A stretch of 16,614 nt of DNA from Gemmataceae bacterium (lineage in GTDB: Bacteria > Planctomycetota > Planctomycetia > Gemmatales > Gemmataceae), in NCBI GenBank assembly GCA_020847555.1, contig JADLBT010000363.1, positions 1-16,614 of the forward strand, written 5' to 3'. The position numbers and the translations under genes are program-made. The notes beneath the pieces were generated by a model. That model had not been told where the DNA came from. It saw only the letters and a program-made list of their open reading frames with translations, and did no database searches. Shown piece by piece: positions 1-7,093 of the stretch (position 1 is its first letter; each line of letters opens with the position of its first letter).

Positions 1-2
1 AA

Positions 3-236
3 ATCCTGCAGGTGGCGGACGGCGTGGCGGCGCCGTGGGCAGACGGTGACGACGAACTGGTGACGACGGCGCGGCGTGGGGTGCGCCACGAGCGCGAGGA
101 GCGAGCCCGGCGCGAACGCGCGGACCTCCTCAAGGCGCTGGCGGTGGCCGGCGGCAACAAGGCCGAGGCGGCGCGGGCGCTGGGGATGGCGCGGAGCACT
201 CTGGTCAGCCGGCTGAAGAAGCTCGGCCTCGGGTGA
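3..236 (+). CDS. C-terminal fragment of a regulator with Fis-type HTH (likely sigma-54-dependent activator)
   Basis: The frame is open to the left edge of the window and ends at TGA 234-236, so only the last 77 residues are present. A GTG at 12 is in frame, but nothing marks it as a real start. The last ~30 residues (NKAEAARALGMARSTLVSRL and what follows) are a classic Fis/HTH_8 DNA-binding helix-turn-helix, preceded by an Arg/Glu-rich helix. This is how NtrC-type enhancer-binding proteins end, after receiver or FHA and AAA+ domains. Those upstream domains lie outside the window, so the sigma-54 assignment is inference from the tail. A strong hairpin (245-296) follows the stop, and the biotin operon begins about 115 bp downstream on the same strand. 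Nothing links the regulator functionally to biotin. Confidence 0.7.
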   Translation: MLQVADGVAAPWADGDDELVTTARRGVRHEREERARRERADLLKALAVAGGNKAEAARALGMARSTLVSRLKKLGLG

Positions 237-244
237 GTTTGAAC

Positions 245-296
245 GGCGCCGGCGGACCAGCCCGTCGCTGGCGCTCCGGGTCGGTCCGGCGGCGCC
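245..296. repeat. Imperfect palindrome / hairpin between regulator and bioB
   Basis: Two 20-nt arms (245-264 and 277-296) pair at 17 of 20 positions around a 12-nt loop (TCGCTGGCGCTC). The arm contains GGACCAGCCCG and its partner CGGGTCGGTCC. No T-run follows, so it is not a textbook Rho-independent terminator, although it sits just after the stop of the upstream gene. Its form suits a dispersed palindromic intergenic repeat. Confidence 0.6.
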
Positions 297-339
297 TCAT
301 GAGGGGGTGGCGAGGCTGGGCTCACTCACGCCGATTCGT

Positions 340-345
340 TATACC
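340..345 (+). promoter_or_regulatory. Possible -10 element of the biotin operon
   Basis: TATACC matches the -10 consensus at 4 of 6 positions and lies in a locally AT-richer patch of a GC-rich region. No convincing -35 is visible. A transcript starting about 7 nt downstream would begin at or near the A of the bioB ATG at 352, so it would be leaderless. No Shine-Dalgarno precedes that ATG. Confidence 0.25.
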
Positions 346-351
346 TACTCC

Positions 352-1290
352 ATGAAGACGCTTGAGGAACTGAGGGCGATCTGCAGCCTGCCCCTCGCCG
401 ACCTGATCTTTCGTGCCGCGCAGGTCCACCGCGACCACCACGACCCCGCCGACATCCAGCGCTGCGCGCTGCTGAGCATCAAGACGGGCGGCTGCCCGGA
501 GGACTGTGGGTACTGCGCCCAGAGCGTCCGCTACCAGACCGACGTGCCGGCGACGCCGCTGCTGACCGTCGCGGAGGTGCGCGACCGGGCGGCGCGGGCG
601 AAGGAGCTGGGGGCGACGCGCTTCTGCATGGGGGCCGCGTGGCGCGGGCCGCGCGACGGTCCGGCGTTCGACCGCGTACTGGAGATGGTGCGCGCCGTCC
701 GGGCGCTGGGTCTGGAGACGTGCGTCACCCTCGGCATGCTCACCGACGAGCAGGCCCGCCGGCTGCGCGACGCCGGGCTGACCGCGTACAACCACAACCT
801 CGACACGTCGCGCCGCCACTACGGCAACATCATCACCACGCGCAGCTACGACGACCGGCTCGACACGTTGCGGGCGGTGCAGCGGGCCGGCATTTCGGTG
901 TGCTGCGGCGGCATCCTCGGTATGGGCGAGACGGAGGAGGACCGGCTCGCCCTGCTCGCCGAGCTGGCCGCCCTCGATCCGCCGCCCGAGAGCATCCCGA
1001 TCAACTGCCTCGTCCCGATCCCCGGCACCCCGCTGGAGGACGCGCCGCCGGTCGATGGGCTGCAGCTGGTGCGGCTGGTCGCGACGACGCGCCTCGCGTT
1101 CCCGAGGGCGCGCGTGCGCCTGAGCGCCGGCCGCGACCGGATGAGCCGCGAGCTGCAGGTACTCTGTTTCCTCGCGGGCGCGAACTCGATCTTCTTCGGC
1201 GAGAAGCTCCTCACCGCGCCGAACCCCAGCGCGACCGCCGATGCCGATCTGTTCCGCGCCCTGGGCCTGCCCGTGCTGAGCGAGTCATGA
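352..1290 (+). CDS. bioB: Biotin synthase BioB
   Basis: Radical-SAM enzyme inserting sulfur into dethiobiotin to make biotin, the last step of the pathway; cytoplasmic. It is 312 residues from the ATG at 352, close to the usual length. The radical-SAM cluster motif CPEDCGYC gives C48, C52 and C55. The ligands of the auxiliary [2Fe-2S] cluster known from E. coli BioB are also present: C92 (FCMGAAW), C124 (LETCVTLG), C184 or C185 (VCCGG) and R256 (RVRLSAGR). YNHNLDTS and AGANSIFFGEKLLT are further family signatures. A GTG at 307 would add 15 residues, but the N-terminus from 352 aligns directly with the E. coli enzyme, so 352 is preferred. No Shine-Dalgarno is seen. The stop overlaps the bioF start (ATGA, 1287-1290). 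First gene of the bioB-bioF-bioDA operon. Confidence 0.97.
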   Translation: MKTLEELRAICSLPLADLIFRAAQVHRDHHDPADIQRCALLSIKTGGCPEDCGYCAQSVRYQTDVPATPLLTVAEVRDRAARAKELGATRFCMGAAWRGPRDGPAFDRVLEMVRAVRALGLETCVTLGMLTDEQARRLRDAGLTAYNHNLDTSRRHYGNIITTRSYDDRLDTLRAVQRAGISVCCGGILGMGETEEDRLALLAELAALDPPPESIPINCLVPIPGTPLEDAPPVDGLQLVRLVATTRLAFPRARVRLSAGRDRMSRELQVLCFLAGANSIFFGEKLLTAPNPSATADADLFRALGLPVLSES

Positions 1291-2414
1291 GCCTGTCGGA
1301 GCGCTGGTCCGCCGCCCTCGCCGAGCTGCGTGCCGGCGGGCGCCACCGCGAGCTGGCGGCGCCCGCCGGTGTCGATTTCACGTCCAACGACTACCAGGGG
1401 TACGCCGGTGCGCGGGGTGCGAGCCGCTGGTTTGACGACCCCGTCCGACCACGCAGCGGGATGGCGTCGCGCCTGCTCCGCGGCCAGCACCCGGTATGGG
1501 AGGAGGTCGAGGCGGCGCTGGCGCGCTGGCACGGGGCCGAGGCGGCACTGGTGCTGACGAGCGGGTACGTCGCCAACGAGGGACTGCTTGCCACTGTCAT
1601 CGAGCCGCACGACTGGGTCGCCTCGGATCGGCTCAATCACGCCTCGATCATCGACGGCCTGCGCCTGGCGCGGGCCGAGCGCTTCATCTGCAACCACCTC
1701 GACCTGAATCACCTGGAAACGGGCCTGCGCGCCGCACACCAGAGCCGAGCGCCGGGGCGCGAGCTGTTCGTCGTCACGGAGTCGTTGTTCGGCATGGAGG
1801 GCGATCTTGCCCCGCTCCCGGAGCTGGCGGAATTGGCGGAGCGATACGCCGCGCACCTCATCGTGGACGAGGCCCACGCGACGGGCTGCTTCGGGCCACA
1901 GGGTTCGGGTTGCGTCGATGCGGCGGGCGTGCGCGGGCGGGTGCTGGCGACGGTCCACACGGGCGGCAAGGCGCTGGGCGCGGCGGGCGCCTACGTCGCC
2001 GGCAGCACGCGGCTGAAGGAGTTGCTGGTGAACCGCTGCCGGCACTTCATCTTCACGACGGCGCTGCCGCCGGCTGTGGGAGGCTGGTGGCTGGAGGCGC
2101 TGGCCCGCGCGGCACGCGACGAGGCCGGTCGGGCCGCCCTGCACGACAACGCTGCCTTCTTCCGGGCCGAACTTGTGCAGCGCGGCATCCAGGCGCCGGG
2201 CGCGCACTACATCGTGCCGGTGCTCCTCGGCGAGGACGGCCGGGCGGTGGCGGCGGCGCGGCGCCTGCAAGCGGACGGCTGGGACATGCGCGCCATCCGG
2301 CCGCCAACGGTCCCGCCCGGGACGGCGCGCCTGCGTCTCTCCATTCACGCCGACCACGACCGCGACACGCTGCGCGCCGCCGCCGCCGCCGCGGTCGCGC
2401 GGGTGCTCTCATGA
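1287..2414 (+). CDS. bioF: 8-amino-7-oxononanoate synthase BioF
   Basis: PLP-dependent alpha-oxoamine synthase condensing a pimeloyl thioester with L-alanine to give 8-amino-7-oxononanoate (KAPA), the first step of biotin ring assembly. It has 375 residues, typical for the family. Visible motifs are FTSNDYQGY near residue 31, the cofactor-binding VDEAHATG (D194, H197) and the Schiff-base lysine K228 in HTGGKALGAAGA. TESLFGMEGDLAPL (164-177) matches the family segment before the DEAH loop. The start is fixed by the ATGA overlap with bioB and the stop overlaps bioDA in the same way, so translation of the three cistrons is probably coupled. KBL (glycine C-acetyltransferase) belongs to the same family, but the biotin operon context makes BioF the clear choice. 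Confidence 0.95.
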   Translation: MSLSERWSAALAELRAGGRHRELAAPAGVDFTSNDYQGYAGARGASRWFDDPVRPRSGMASRLLRGQHPVWEEVEAALARWHGAEAALVLTSGYVANEGLLATVIEPHDWVASDRLNHASIIDGLRLARAERFICNHLDLNHLETGLRAAHQSRAPGRELFVVTESLFGMEGDLAPLPELAELAERYAAHLIVDEAHATGCFGPQGSGCVDAAGVRGRVLATVHTGGKALGAAGAYVAGSTRLKELLVNRCRHFIFTTALPPAVGGWWLEALARAARDEAGRAALHDNAAFFRAELVQRGIQAPGAHYIVPVLLGEDGRAVAAARRLQADGWDMRAIRPPTVPPGTARLRLSIHADHDRDTLRAAAAAAVARVLS

Positions 2415-4333
2415 CCGACCTGCTGCTCCTCGGCACCGACACCGACGCCGGCAAGACGACGTTCGCGCTGCTCTGCCTGGCCGCCTTCCCGAACCACTTC
2501 GAGTACTGGAAGCCGGTCGAGACGGGCGACTCCGACACGGAAACGGTGCGGCGCCTCGTCCCCTCGGCCGTCGTTCATCCGCCGCTGGCCCGCTTTGGCG
2601 ACCCGGTTGCTCCGCCTCTCGCAGCCCGTCGCGAGGGCAAGGAGGTTCCGCACGCGCGCCTCATCGCCGCCGCCCGTCCGCGTCCGACGCGGCCGGGCCG
2701 CCACCTGCTGATTGAAACCTTCGGCAGTCCGTTCTCGCCGCTGAACGAGGAGGAGTTGCAGATCGCCCTGGTCCATGCACTCAACCTTCCCACGGTCCTC
2801 GTCTGTGCCTCGGCGCTGGGAGCGATCGGGCGCGGGCTCCAGTGTCTGCGTGCGCTCCAGGGGGAGGGGATCGACCCGCGTGCCGTGGCGCTCGTCGGGC
2901 CGCCTGACTCTTATGCCGCCGAGCAGCTGCACCAGCGTCAGCGCTCCGCCTGGATTGTGCCGGTGACACCGCCGGCGAGCTGGGATCCCGTCGGGGTGGC
3001 GGAGGCGGCCCGGGGCATGGATCCCTCGTGGCCCGAGCTACCCTGGCGGCAGGATTGGGGCACCTCCGAGGACGAACTAACGCGGTGCGATGCCCTGACC
3101 GTCTGGCATCCTTACACGCCGTTGCGGGGCCAGGATCCGCCGCTGGGGTGCGTCGCCGCCCGGGACGAGTGGCTCCACGTGGCCGACCCTCGCCGGGGCG
3201 TCCGCGCCGTCATCGACGGGATCTCTTCCTGGTGGACGATCCTGCACGGGCACCGCTACCCCCCGCTCATGAGGGCACTGCACCAGGCGGCCGCGACTTA
3301 CGACCACGTCCACTTCGCGGGCGTCACCCACCCGCCCGCCGTCACCCTGGCCGAACTGCTGCTCCGGTCCGCGGACATGGCGGGCGGCCGCGTCTTCTAC
3401 TCCGACAACGGCAGCACCGCCGTCGAGGTGGCGCTGAAGATGGCATACCAGTACTGGTGTCTGCGCGGGGAACCGCGGCGTCGGCTGTTCGTCGGATTTG
3501 AGCACGGCTACCACGGCGACACGTTCGGGGCGATGGCCGTCAGCCGCGATCCCGTTTTCTTCGGCCGCTTCGAGCCGCTGTTGTTCCGCGCCGAGATCGT
3601 CCCGCTCGCGCCGGAGCGCCTTGACGACGTGCTCGCGCGCCATCCGGGCGAGGTGGCGGCGGTGATCGTCGAACCGCTGGTCCAGGGGGCCGGCGGCATG
3701 CGCATGCATTCCCCGGAAGTGCTGTGCGCCCTCGCCGAGGTGGCGCGCCGGCGCGACGTGCTGCTGATCCTGGACGAGGTCATGACCGGCGGCGGGCGCA
3801 CCGGCCGGCTGTGGGCGCATCAGTCCGCCGGGGTGCGGCCAGACCTCCTGTGCGCAGCGAAGACGCTGGCCGGCGGCATCCTCCCGCTGGCCGCCACGCT
3901 GGTAACGCCGCAACTCGTCACCCTGTGGGACACCGACAACCCCGCTCACACCTTTTTCCACGGCCACTCGTTTACCGCGAACCCTCTCGCCTGCGCGATC
4001 GGCTGCGCGAACTGGGCGATGCTGATGGAGGCCGTCCACCCGGCGCCCGCCCGCCTGGAGGCGTTCTGGAACCGGACCCTCGCCCCGCTGCGCGGCCACA
4101 AACGGGTGCGCGAGGTGCGCGTCCGCGGCACCATTGCGGCGGTCGAGGTGGACGTGCCGGGCGGCTACCTCGCGGACGTGGGGCAGCGGATGCGGCGTAC
4201 CTGCCTGGAACGCGACGTCCTGCTGCGTCCGCTCGGCAACGTCCTCTACGCCATGCCGCCGTTCTGCACGTCCGACGCAGCGCTGGAGCAAATCGCCGGC
4301 GCGATGATCGCCGCCGTGGAAGCGCTGAGATGA
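2411..4333 (+). CDS. bioDA: Bifunctional BioD-BioA fusion: dethiobiotin synthetase / DAPA aminotransferase
   Basis: One uninterrupted frame of 640 residues joins two enzymes that are separate in most bacteria. Residues 1-190 are BioD (7,8-diaminopelargonate + CO2 + ATP to dethiobiotin): P-loop GTDTDAGKTT (8-17, K15), KP at 34-35, FGDPVAPPLAARREG (62-76) and the loop IETFGSPFSPL (101-111). Residues 228-640 are BioA (KAPA + SAM to diaminopelargonate, PLP-dependent): WHPYT (232-236), GISSWW (270-275), DNGSTAVEVALKMA (332-345), YHGDT (367-371), LDEVMTGGGRTG (454-465, D455), Schiff-base K484 in AAKTLAGG, and RPLGNVLYAMPP (606-617). The linker is about 190-227. Domain order equals reaction order reversed and matches the plant BIO3-BIO1 fusion. 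An internal ATG at 3017 could start a separate BioA but lacks a well-spaced ribosome site. In BioD the usual EGAGG loop reads ETFGS. The start overlaps bioF (ATGA). Confidence 0.95.
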   Translation: MTDLLLLGTDTDAGKTTFALLCLAAFPNHFEYWKPVETGDSDTETVRRLVPSAVVHPPLARFGDPVAPPLAARREGKEVPHARLIAAARPRPTRPGRHLLIETFGSPFSPLNEEELQIALVHALNLPTVLVCASALGAIGRGLQCLRALQGEGIDPRAVALVGPPDSYAAEQLHQRQRSAWIVPVTPPASWDPVGVAEAARGMDPSWPELPWRQDWGTSEDELTRCDALTVWHPYTPLRGQDPPLGCVAARDEWLHVADPRRGVRAVIDGISSWWTILHGHRYPPLMRALHQAAATYDHVHFAGVTHPPAVTLAELLLRSADMAGGRVFYSDNGSTAVEVALKMAYQYWCLRGEPRRRLFVGFEHGYHGDTFGAMAVSRDPVFFGRFEPLLFRAEIVPLAPERLDDVLARHPGEVAAVIVEPLVQGAGGMRMHSPEVLCALAEVARRRDVLLILDEVMTGGGRTGRLWAHQSAGVRPDLLCAAKTLAGGILPLAATLVTPQLVTLWDTDNPAHTFFHGHSFTANPLACAIGCANWAMLMEAVHPAPARLEAFWNRTLAPLRGHKRVREVRVRGTIAAVEVDVPGGYLADVGQRMRRTCLERDVLLRPLGNVLYAMPPFCTSDAALEQIAGAMIAAVEALR

Positions 4334-4517
4334 CCGGGAGCCTGGTGCAGGGACAGGGCCGGGGGTTGCTGCGGGCGGATTGCGAGCTAAAGATGTAGTG
4401 GAGGAATCGTGCGGCACGGAGCGCCAGACGGCCCGGTCCGGTTGCACCTCGCCCGCAACCCGGTGCTCCGGCCCCGCAATCTGACCCCGCGAGGGCGCCC
4501 GGACGAGCCGGGATACG

Positions 4518-4970
4518 ATGAGTCAACTCACCGAGAGGCTCGGGTACTCCACGCGGCCGCGCTGGGCGCTGTGGGCTCTCTTTCTGTCGTTGTGGTCGCT
4601 GGGGCTGCTCGTTCCGAATCCGGCCGGGTTTACCGACGGGTGGCTGTCGCGGGAGGCGCGGTTTCTGCTCGCGAAGGGGCTGCACGTCGTCGCCTACGCG
4701 CTGCTGGCGGTCCTGAGCGGGTGGCTGCGGGTTCCCGTCCGCTATCGCTGGTTGCTCCTCGTTTTCATGGCCGCTCACGCCCTCGGGACGGAGTTCGGCC
4801 AGCGGTTCGTCGTCACCCGCAGCGGCTCGTGGCGCGACGTGCTGCTCGACCTGCTCGGCGTTGCGCTCGGCGTCGTCCTCACCTGGCGCTGGTGGCGCAC
4901 CCCGGACGACGAGCCCGCGTCACTCTCCTCGACCGCTCCCGTTGCTGGAAGTGCCGCCCCGATCGAATAA
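4518..4970 (+). CDS. VanZ-like integral membrane protein
   Basis: A 150-residue protein with four predicted membrane segments (about 17-33, 51-70, 76-90, 107-123). It carries the VanZ-like pattern: KGLHVVAY (53-60) in helix 2, TEFGQRFVVTRSGSWRDVL (91-109) with conserved E92, Q95 and the RSGS turn, and a Gly-containing last helix. The tail from 128 is hydrophilic and Pro/Ser/Ala-rich. VanZ itself confers low-level teicoplanin resistance in enterococci, but most VanZ-like proteins have no known role, so no resistance function is claimed. A weak GGGA precedes the ATG. It lies 184 bp after bioDA; that gap holds no other gene and no clear terminator. It converges with the lipoprotein gene ending at 4982, 11 bp away. 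Confidence 0.85.
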   Translation: MSQLTERLGYSTRPRWALWALFLSLWSLGLLVPNPAGFTDGWLSREARFLLAKGLHVVAYALLAVLSGWLRVPVRYRWLLLVFMAAHALGTEFGQRFVVTRSGSWRDVLLDLLGVALGVVLTWRWWRTPDDEPASLSSTAPVAGSAAPIE

Positions 4971-4981
4971 TCCGCCAACCG

Positions 4982-5803
4982 TCAGGGCCGGCGTACCTTC
5001 GGAAACTGTTTGGCGGTGCGCGCCCGACTCGACGGCGTCGTGAACGCCCCGCCGAGGTGGACCTCGGGCGGCGCCCGCACGACCAGCGGCGGCGCCAGCG
5101 GTAGTTCTCCCGCGGTATTCGCCGGCGCCGAGGGAGGCGTTGTCGCCGCCCCGGGAGGCGGGCACATCGCTGGAGCCGGAACGGCGGGAATGGCCGTTGC
5201 GGCGCCCACGATCAGCGGCGGGGTGCAGGCGAACGGCACGCCATCGTCTTCAGGCGGCAGCGACTTCGCGAGAAGCGCCGGGGAACCGGGCAGCCAATCC
5301 GTGGCGAACGGCGTTCCGACCGCCGGCGCCGGCCCGCGCCCGGTGCTGGTCGTGGGCGGTTTCCCGTCGGCCCGCACAGGAGCGCGTTCTCTGTTCGGTA
5401 CGAGGAGCGGCACCGGCGGCGCCGGGCTGGAATTGCACGCCGTGCGGATCGCGATTGCCGGCAACTCGAGCACCTGGTCAGGTCCGACACTACCCAGTTC
5501 TGACGACAGCACCTTCGGGGAAGGCACCGGCGCGTAGGGCGAGGTGTTCTCCCCTCTCGCCGGTCTGCCATTCCCGCACCGGGTCGTTTCCCCCTGGCAC
5601 GGCCCGGCGGGCAGGTCGGGTAAACGATCGGGGCGCCTGGGCGGCCGGTCCGGACAGGCTGGCTTGCCCGCGTTACAATCCCCGGACCGGCAGGCGGTGT
5701 GCCCGCTCACCGCCTGCGGGTCGTTCAGCCGTGTGGTGGCGGCCGAACTGCAACCGCAGGCTAGCATGACAACGCCCAGGAGCCAGACTGCTGATCTACT
5801 CAT
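4982..5803 (-). CDS. Pro/Ala-rich putative lipoprotein, function unknown
   Basis: A 273-residue protein from the ATG at 5803, preceded by a good ribosome site (GGGAGGG about 6 nt upstream). An in-frame start at 5866 would place the hydrophobic stretch internally, so it is rejected. The N-terminus MSRSAVWLLGVVMLACGCSS is a short signal peptide with Cys at 16 and 18, consistent with a lipoprotein. The mature part is low complexity: a Cys/Pro/Arg segment (about 38-80), then long Pro/Ala/Val/Thr stretches such as AIPAVPAPAMCPPPGAATTP. No catalytic domain is recognised. It may be a surface or periplasm-spanning proline-rich tether, but that is speculation. It lies 111 bp downstream of the hydrolase gene on the same strand and could be co-transcribed. 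Because the body is low complexity, the start and signal are the main support that it is real. Confidence 0.6.
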   Translation of the reverse strand: MSRSAVWLLGVVMLACGCSSAATTRLNDPQAVSGHTACRSGDCNAGKPACPDRPPRRPDRLPDLPAGPCQGETTRCGNGRPARGENTSPYAPVPSPKVLSSELGSVGPDQVLELPAIAIRTACNSSPAPPVPLLVPNRERAPVRADGKPPTTSTGRGPAPAVGTPFATDWLPGSPALLAKSLPPEDDGVPFACTPPLIVGAATAIPAVPAPAMCPPPGAATTPPSAPANTAGELPLAPPLVVRAPPEVHLGGAFTTPSSRARTAKQFPKVRRP

Positions 5804-5914
5804 GCCAGACCCTCCCGCCCCACGCCGACACGCAGCCCGTGAGCGGGCTGGCCGTTTTCTATTCATCGGCCCGATCCGTGCGGGAGATTAACGGTTTTGC
5901 CGGCTGGAAGAGGT

Positions 5915-6832
5915 CTATCGGCCCGCGTCCCGATGCGCCGCCCGGGGCGCGCCGTTCGTCGTCGGGGGTGGTCCTTTTCCCACCTGCCACGGCCAGTCGC
6001 CCGCGGCGGGGAGGGATGCCAGGAACTGTACGAGCGCCTGGTAGTATTCCGCCGACGGCGGGTCGTTGTGGCCGCCGCCCGGGACACGGACGAACCGCTT
6101 GGGCCGGTTGGCGGCTTCAAACAATTTGACGCCGAGGTCGTAGGGAACGACGCGGTCGGCGTCGCCGTGCGCTTGCAGCAGCGGCCCTGCGTACGCGCCG
6201 ATCTTCCCGACCGAGTCGAGGCGTGCCTGCATGAGTAACTCCGGCGGCAGTGGCCACGTTTTGCCGGCCGCCACGTCGCGCAGTGAGGTGAACGTGTTCT
6301 CCAGGATCAGCCCCCGGGCGCCGTCGCGGGCGGCCAGGTCGATGGCGACGGCCCCGCCCAGAGACCGGCCGAGCAGGACGATGTCGCTCTCGAACGCGCC
6401 GGTCCGGGCCGCCAGCCAGCGCCGCGCCGCCCGGGCGTCCGCCAGAATGCCGACCTCGGTCGGAGAGCCGTCGCTGCGGCCGTACCCGCGATAGTCGAAC
6501 GCCAGCACGGAAACGCCGCATTTCTCCTGGAGCAGCCGGAGTGCCCACTTGCACCCGGTCACGTTGCCGGCGTTGCCGTGGCAGTACAGCACGACGGCAC
6601 GCGGTTGCTCAGCCGGGCAGTACCAGCCGTGCAGGCGCGTCCCGTCCGCGGACTGGAACCACGCATCCTCGTACACCAGGTCGCTCGGCTGCCAGTCGCC
6701 CGCGGGGTAGCGCTCGGGGTGAAACAGCAGGGCACGCTCCACCGACGCCAGCGGGGTGCGCGGCTCGCCGGACGGCGCCAGGCACCCGCTGCCGGTCAGC
6801 AGGACCAGCCCCAACCATCGGCTGCAGCGCAT
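5915..6832 (-). CDS. Alpha/beta-hydrolase lipoprotein (BEM46/ABHD13-like serine hydrolase)
   Basis: A 305-residue protein from the ATG at 6832, which has GGGAGGG 7 nt upstream; the GTG at 6847 is less likely. The signal peptide MRCSRWLGLVLLTGSGC ends in a lipobox-like Cys17, suggesting membrane anchoring after export. The fold shows the oxyanion-hole segment YCHGNAGN (83-90), FDYRGYGRSDG (112-122), nucleophile elbow GRSLGG (S157), acid in HGDADRVVP (D226) and catalytic H255 in GGGHND. This matches peptidase S9/BEM46-like esterases. The substrate is unknown, most likely an ester or peptide. The last ~25 residues are a Pro/Arg-rich tail outside the domain. It reads away from rpmE, and its leader resembles that of the next lipoprotein gene. 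Confidence 0.9.
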   Translation of the reverse strand: MRCSRWLGLVLLTGSGCLAPSGEPRTPLASVERALLFHPERYPAGDWQPSDLVYEDAWFQSADGTRLHGWYCPAEQPRAVVLYCHGNAGNVTGCKWALRLLQEKCGVSVLAFDYRGYGRSDGSPTEVGILADARAARRWLAARTGAFESDIVLLGRSLGGAVAIDLAARDGARGLILENTFTSLRDVAAGKTWPLPPELLMQARLDSVGKIGAYAGPLLQAHGDADRVVPYDLGVKLFEAANRPKRFVRVPGGGHNDPPSAEYYQALVQFLASLPAAGDWPWQVGKGPPPTTNGAPRAAHRDAGR

Positions 6833-6873
6833 GGCACACCCTCCCACCCCCCGGGTTTCCCGCCTGGGCGGGT

Positions 6874-6902
6874 TTCGTAACCGAAGGCCGCGGCCCCGTC
6901 AA
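6874..6902 (-). promoter_or_regulatory. Candidate promoter for the hydrolase lipoprotein gene
   Basis: On the minus strand TTGACG (6902-6897, 5 of 6 to the -35 consensus) is followed after 17 nt by TACGAA (6879-6874, 3 of 6). Transcription would start near 6867, giving a leader of about 35 nt. A short palindrome CCCGCC-TG-GGCGGG (6859-6872) sits at the predicted start and could be an operator or 5' hairpin. Confidence 0.4.
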
Positions 6903-6964
6903 CGCGGGATCCAACCCCGGCGCCCCCATGCAGAGAGGTGGTGTGAGAGTGGGATATCTGGCAA

Positions 6965-7030
6965 GCCCACGGGTGGCGTCCCGTGGGCCAAGTCCCCCAG
7001 CACTCCACCCACAGGCCGCCACCCGTGGGC
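6965..7030. repeat. GCCCACGGG palindrome plus inverted third arm
   Basis: GCCCACGGG (6965-6973) and CCCGTGGGC (6980-6988) form a perfect 9-bp stem with a 6-nt loop. A third segment CGCCACCCGTGGGC (7017-7030) is the exact reverse complement of 6965-6978 (14 bp). The first arm can thus pair with either partner. The same core occurs in the hairpin at 16399-16471. The cluster lies upstream of the predicted rpmE promoter, so it is probably a dispersed intergenic repeat and not an rpmE leader element. Confidence 0.8.
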
Positions 7031-7063
7031 TTTACGGAGACTGGGCGTCGGTCCCTTCTCCCC

Positions 7064-7093
7064 TTGTGCGTGGGGACGCGCTTTTCCTACAAT
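7064..7093 (+). promoter_or_regulatory. Candidate promoter of rpmE-prfA-prmC
   Basis: TTGTGC (7064-7069) and TACAAT (7088-7093, 5 of 6 to the -10 consensus) are separated by 18 nt. The start would be near 7100, giving a leader of about 37 nt before rpmE. The -35 match is weak (3 of 6). Confidence 0.5.

Noticed and set aside
3017..4333. Separate bioA gene starting at the internal ATG at 3017
   Set aside because: There is no stop codon between the domains, and the GGAGG at 3001-3005 is 11 nt away, wider than usual. Ribosomes from bioD must read through, so the fusion is the simpler reading, though an extra internal start cannot be excluded.
4518..4970. Glycopeptide resistance gene vanZ
   Set aside because: Only the VanZ-like membrane family pattern is present. 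There are no other van genes, and most family members have no resistance role.
5010..5537. Gly/Ser-rich open frame on the plus strand opposite the Pro/Ala-rich lipoprotein
   Set aside because: It mirrors Pro/Ala codons of the minus strand. It has no signal peptide or domain and a poor start; the minus frame has a strong ribosome site and a lipoprotein signal.
5833..5850. Hairpin CAGCCCG-TGAG-CGGGCTG followed by GCCGTTTTCT, terminator-like on the plus strand
   Set aside because: No plus-strand gene ends before it; both neighbours are on the minus strand. The T-run is short and on the wrong strand for them.
5915..6832. Alpha/beta hydrolase as BioH (pimeloyl-ACP methyl ester esterase) for the nearby biotin operon
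   Set aside because: It has an export/lipoprotein signal, lies on the opposite strand behind another gene, and its motifs fit BEM46-like hydrolases. BioH works in the cytoplasm.
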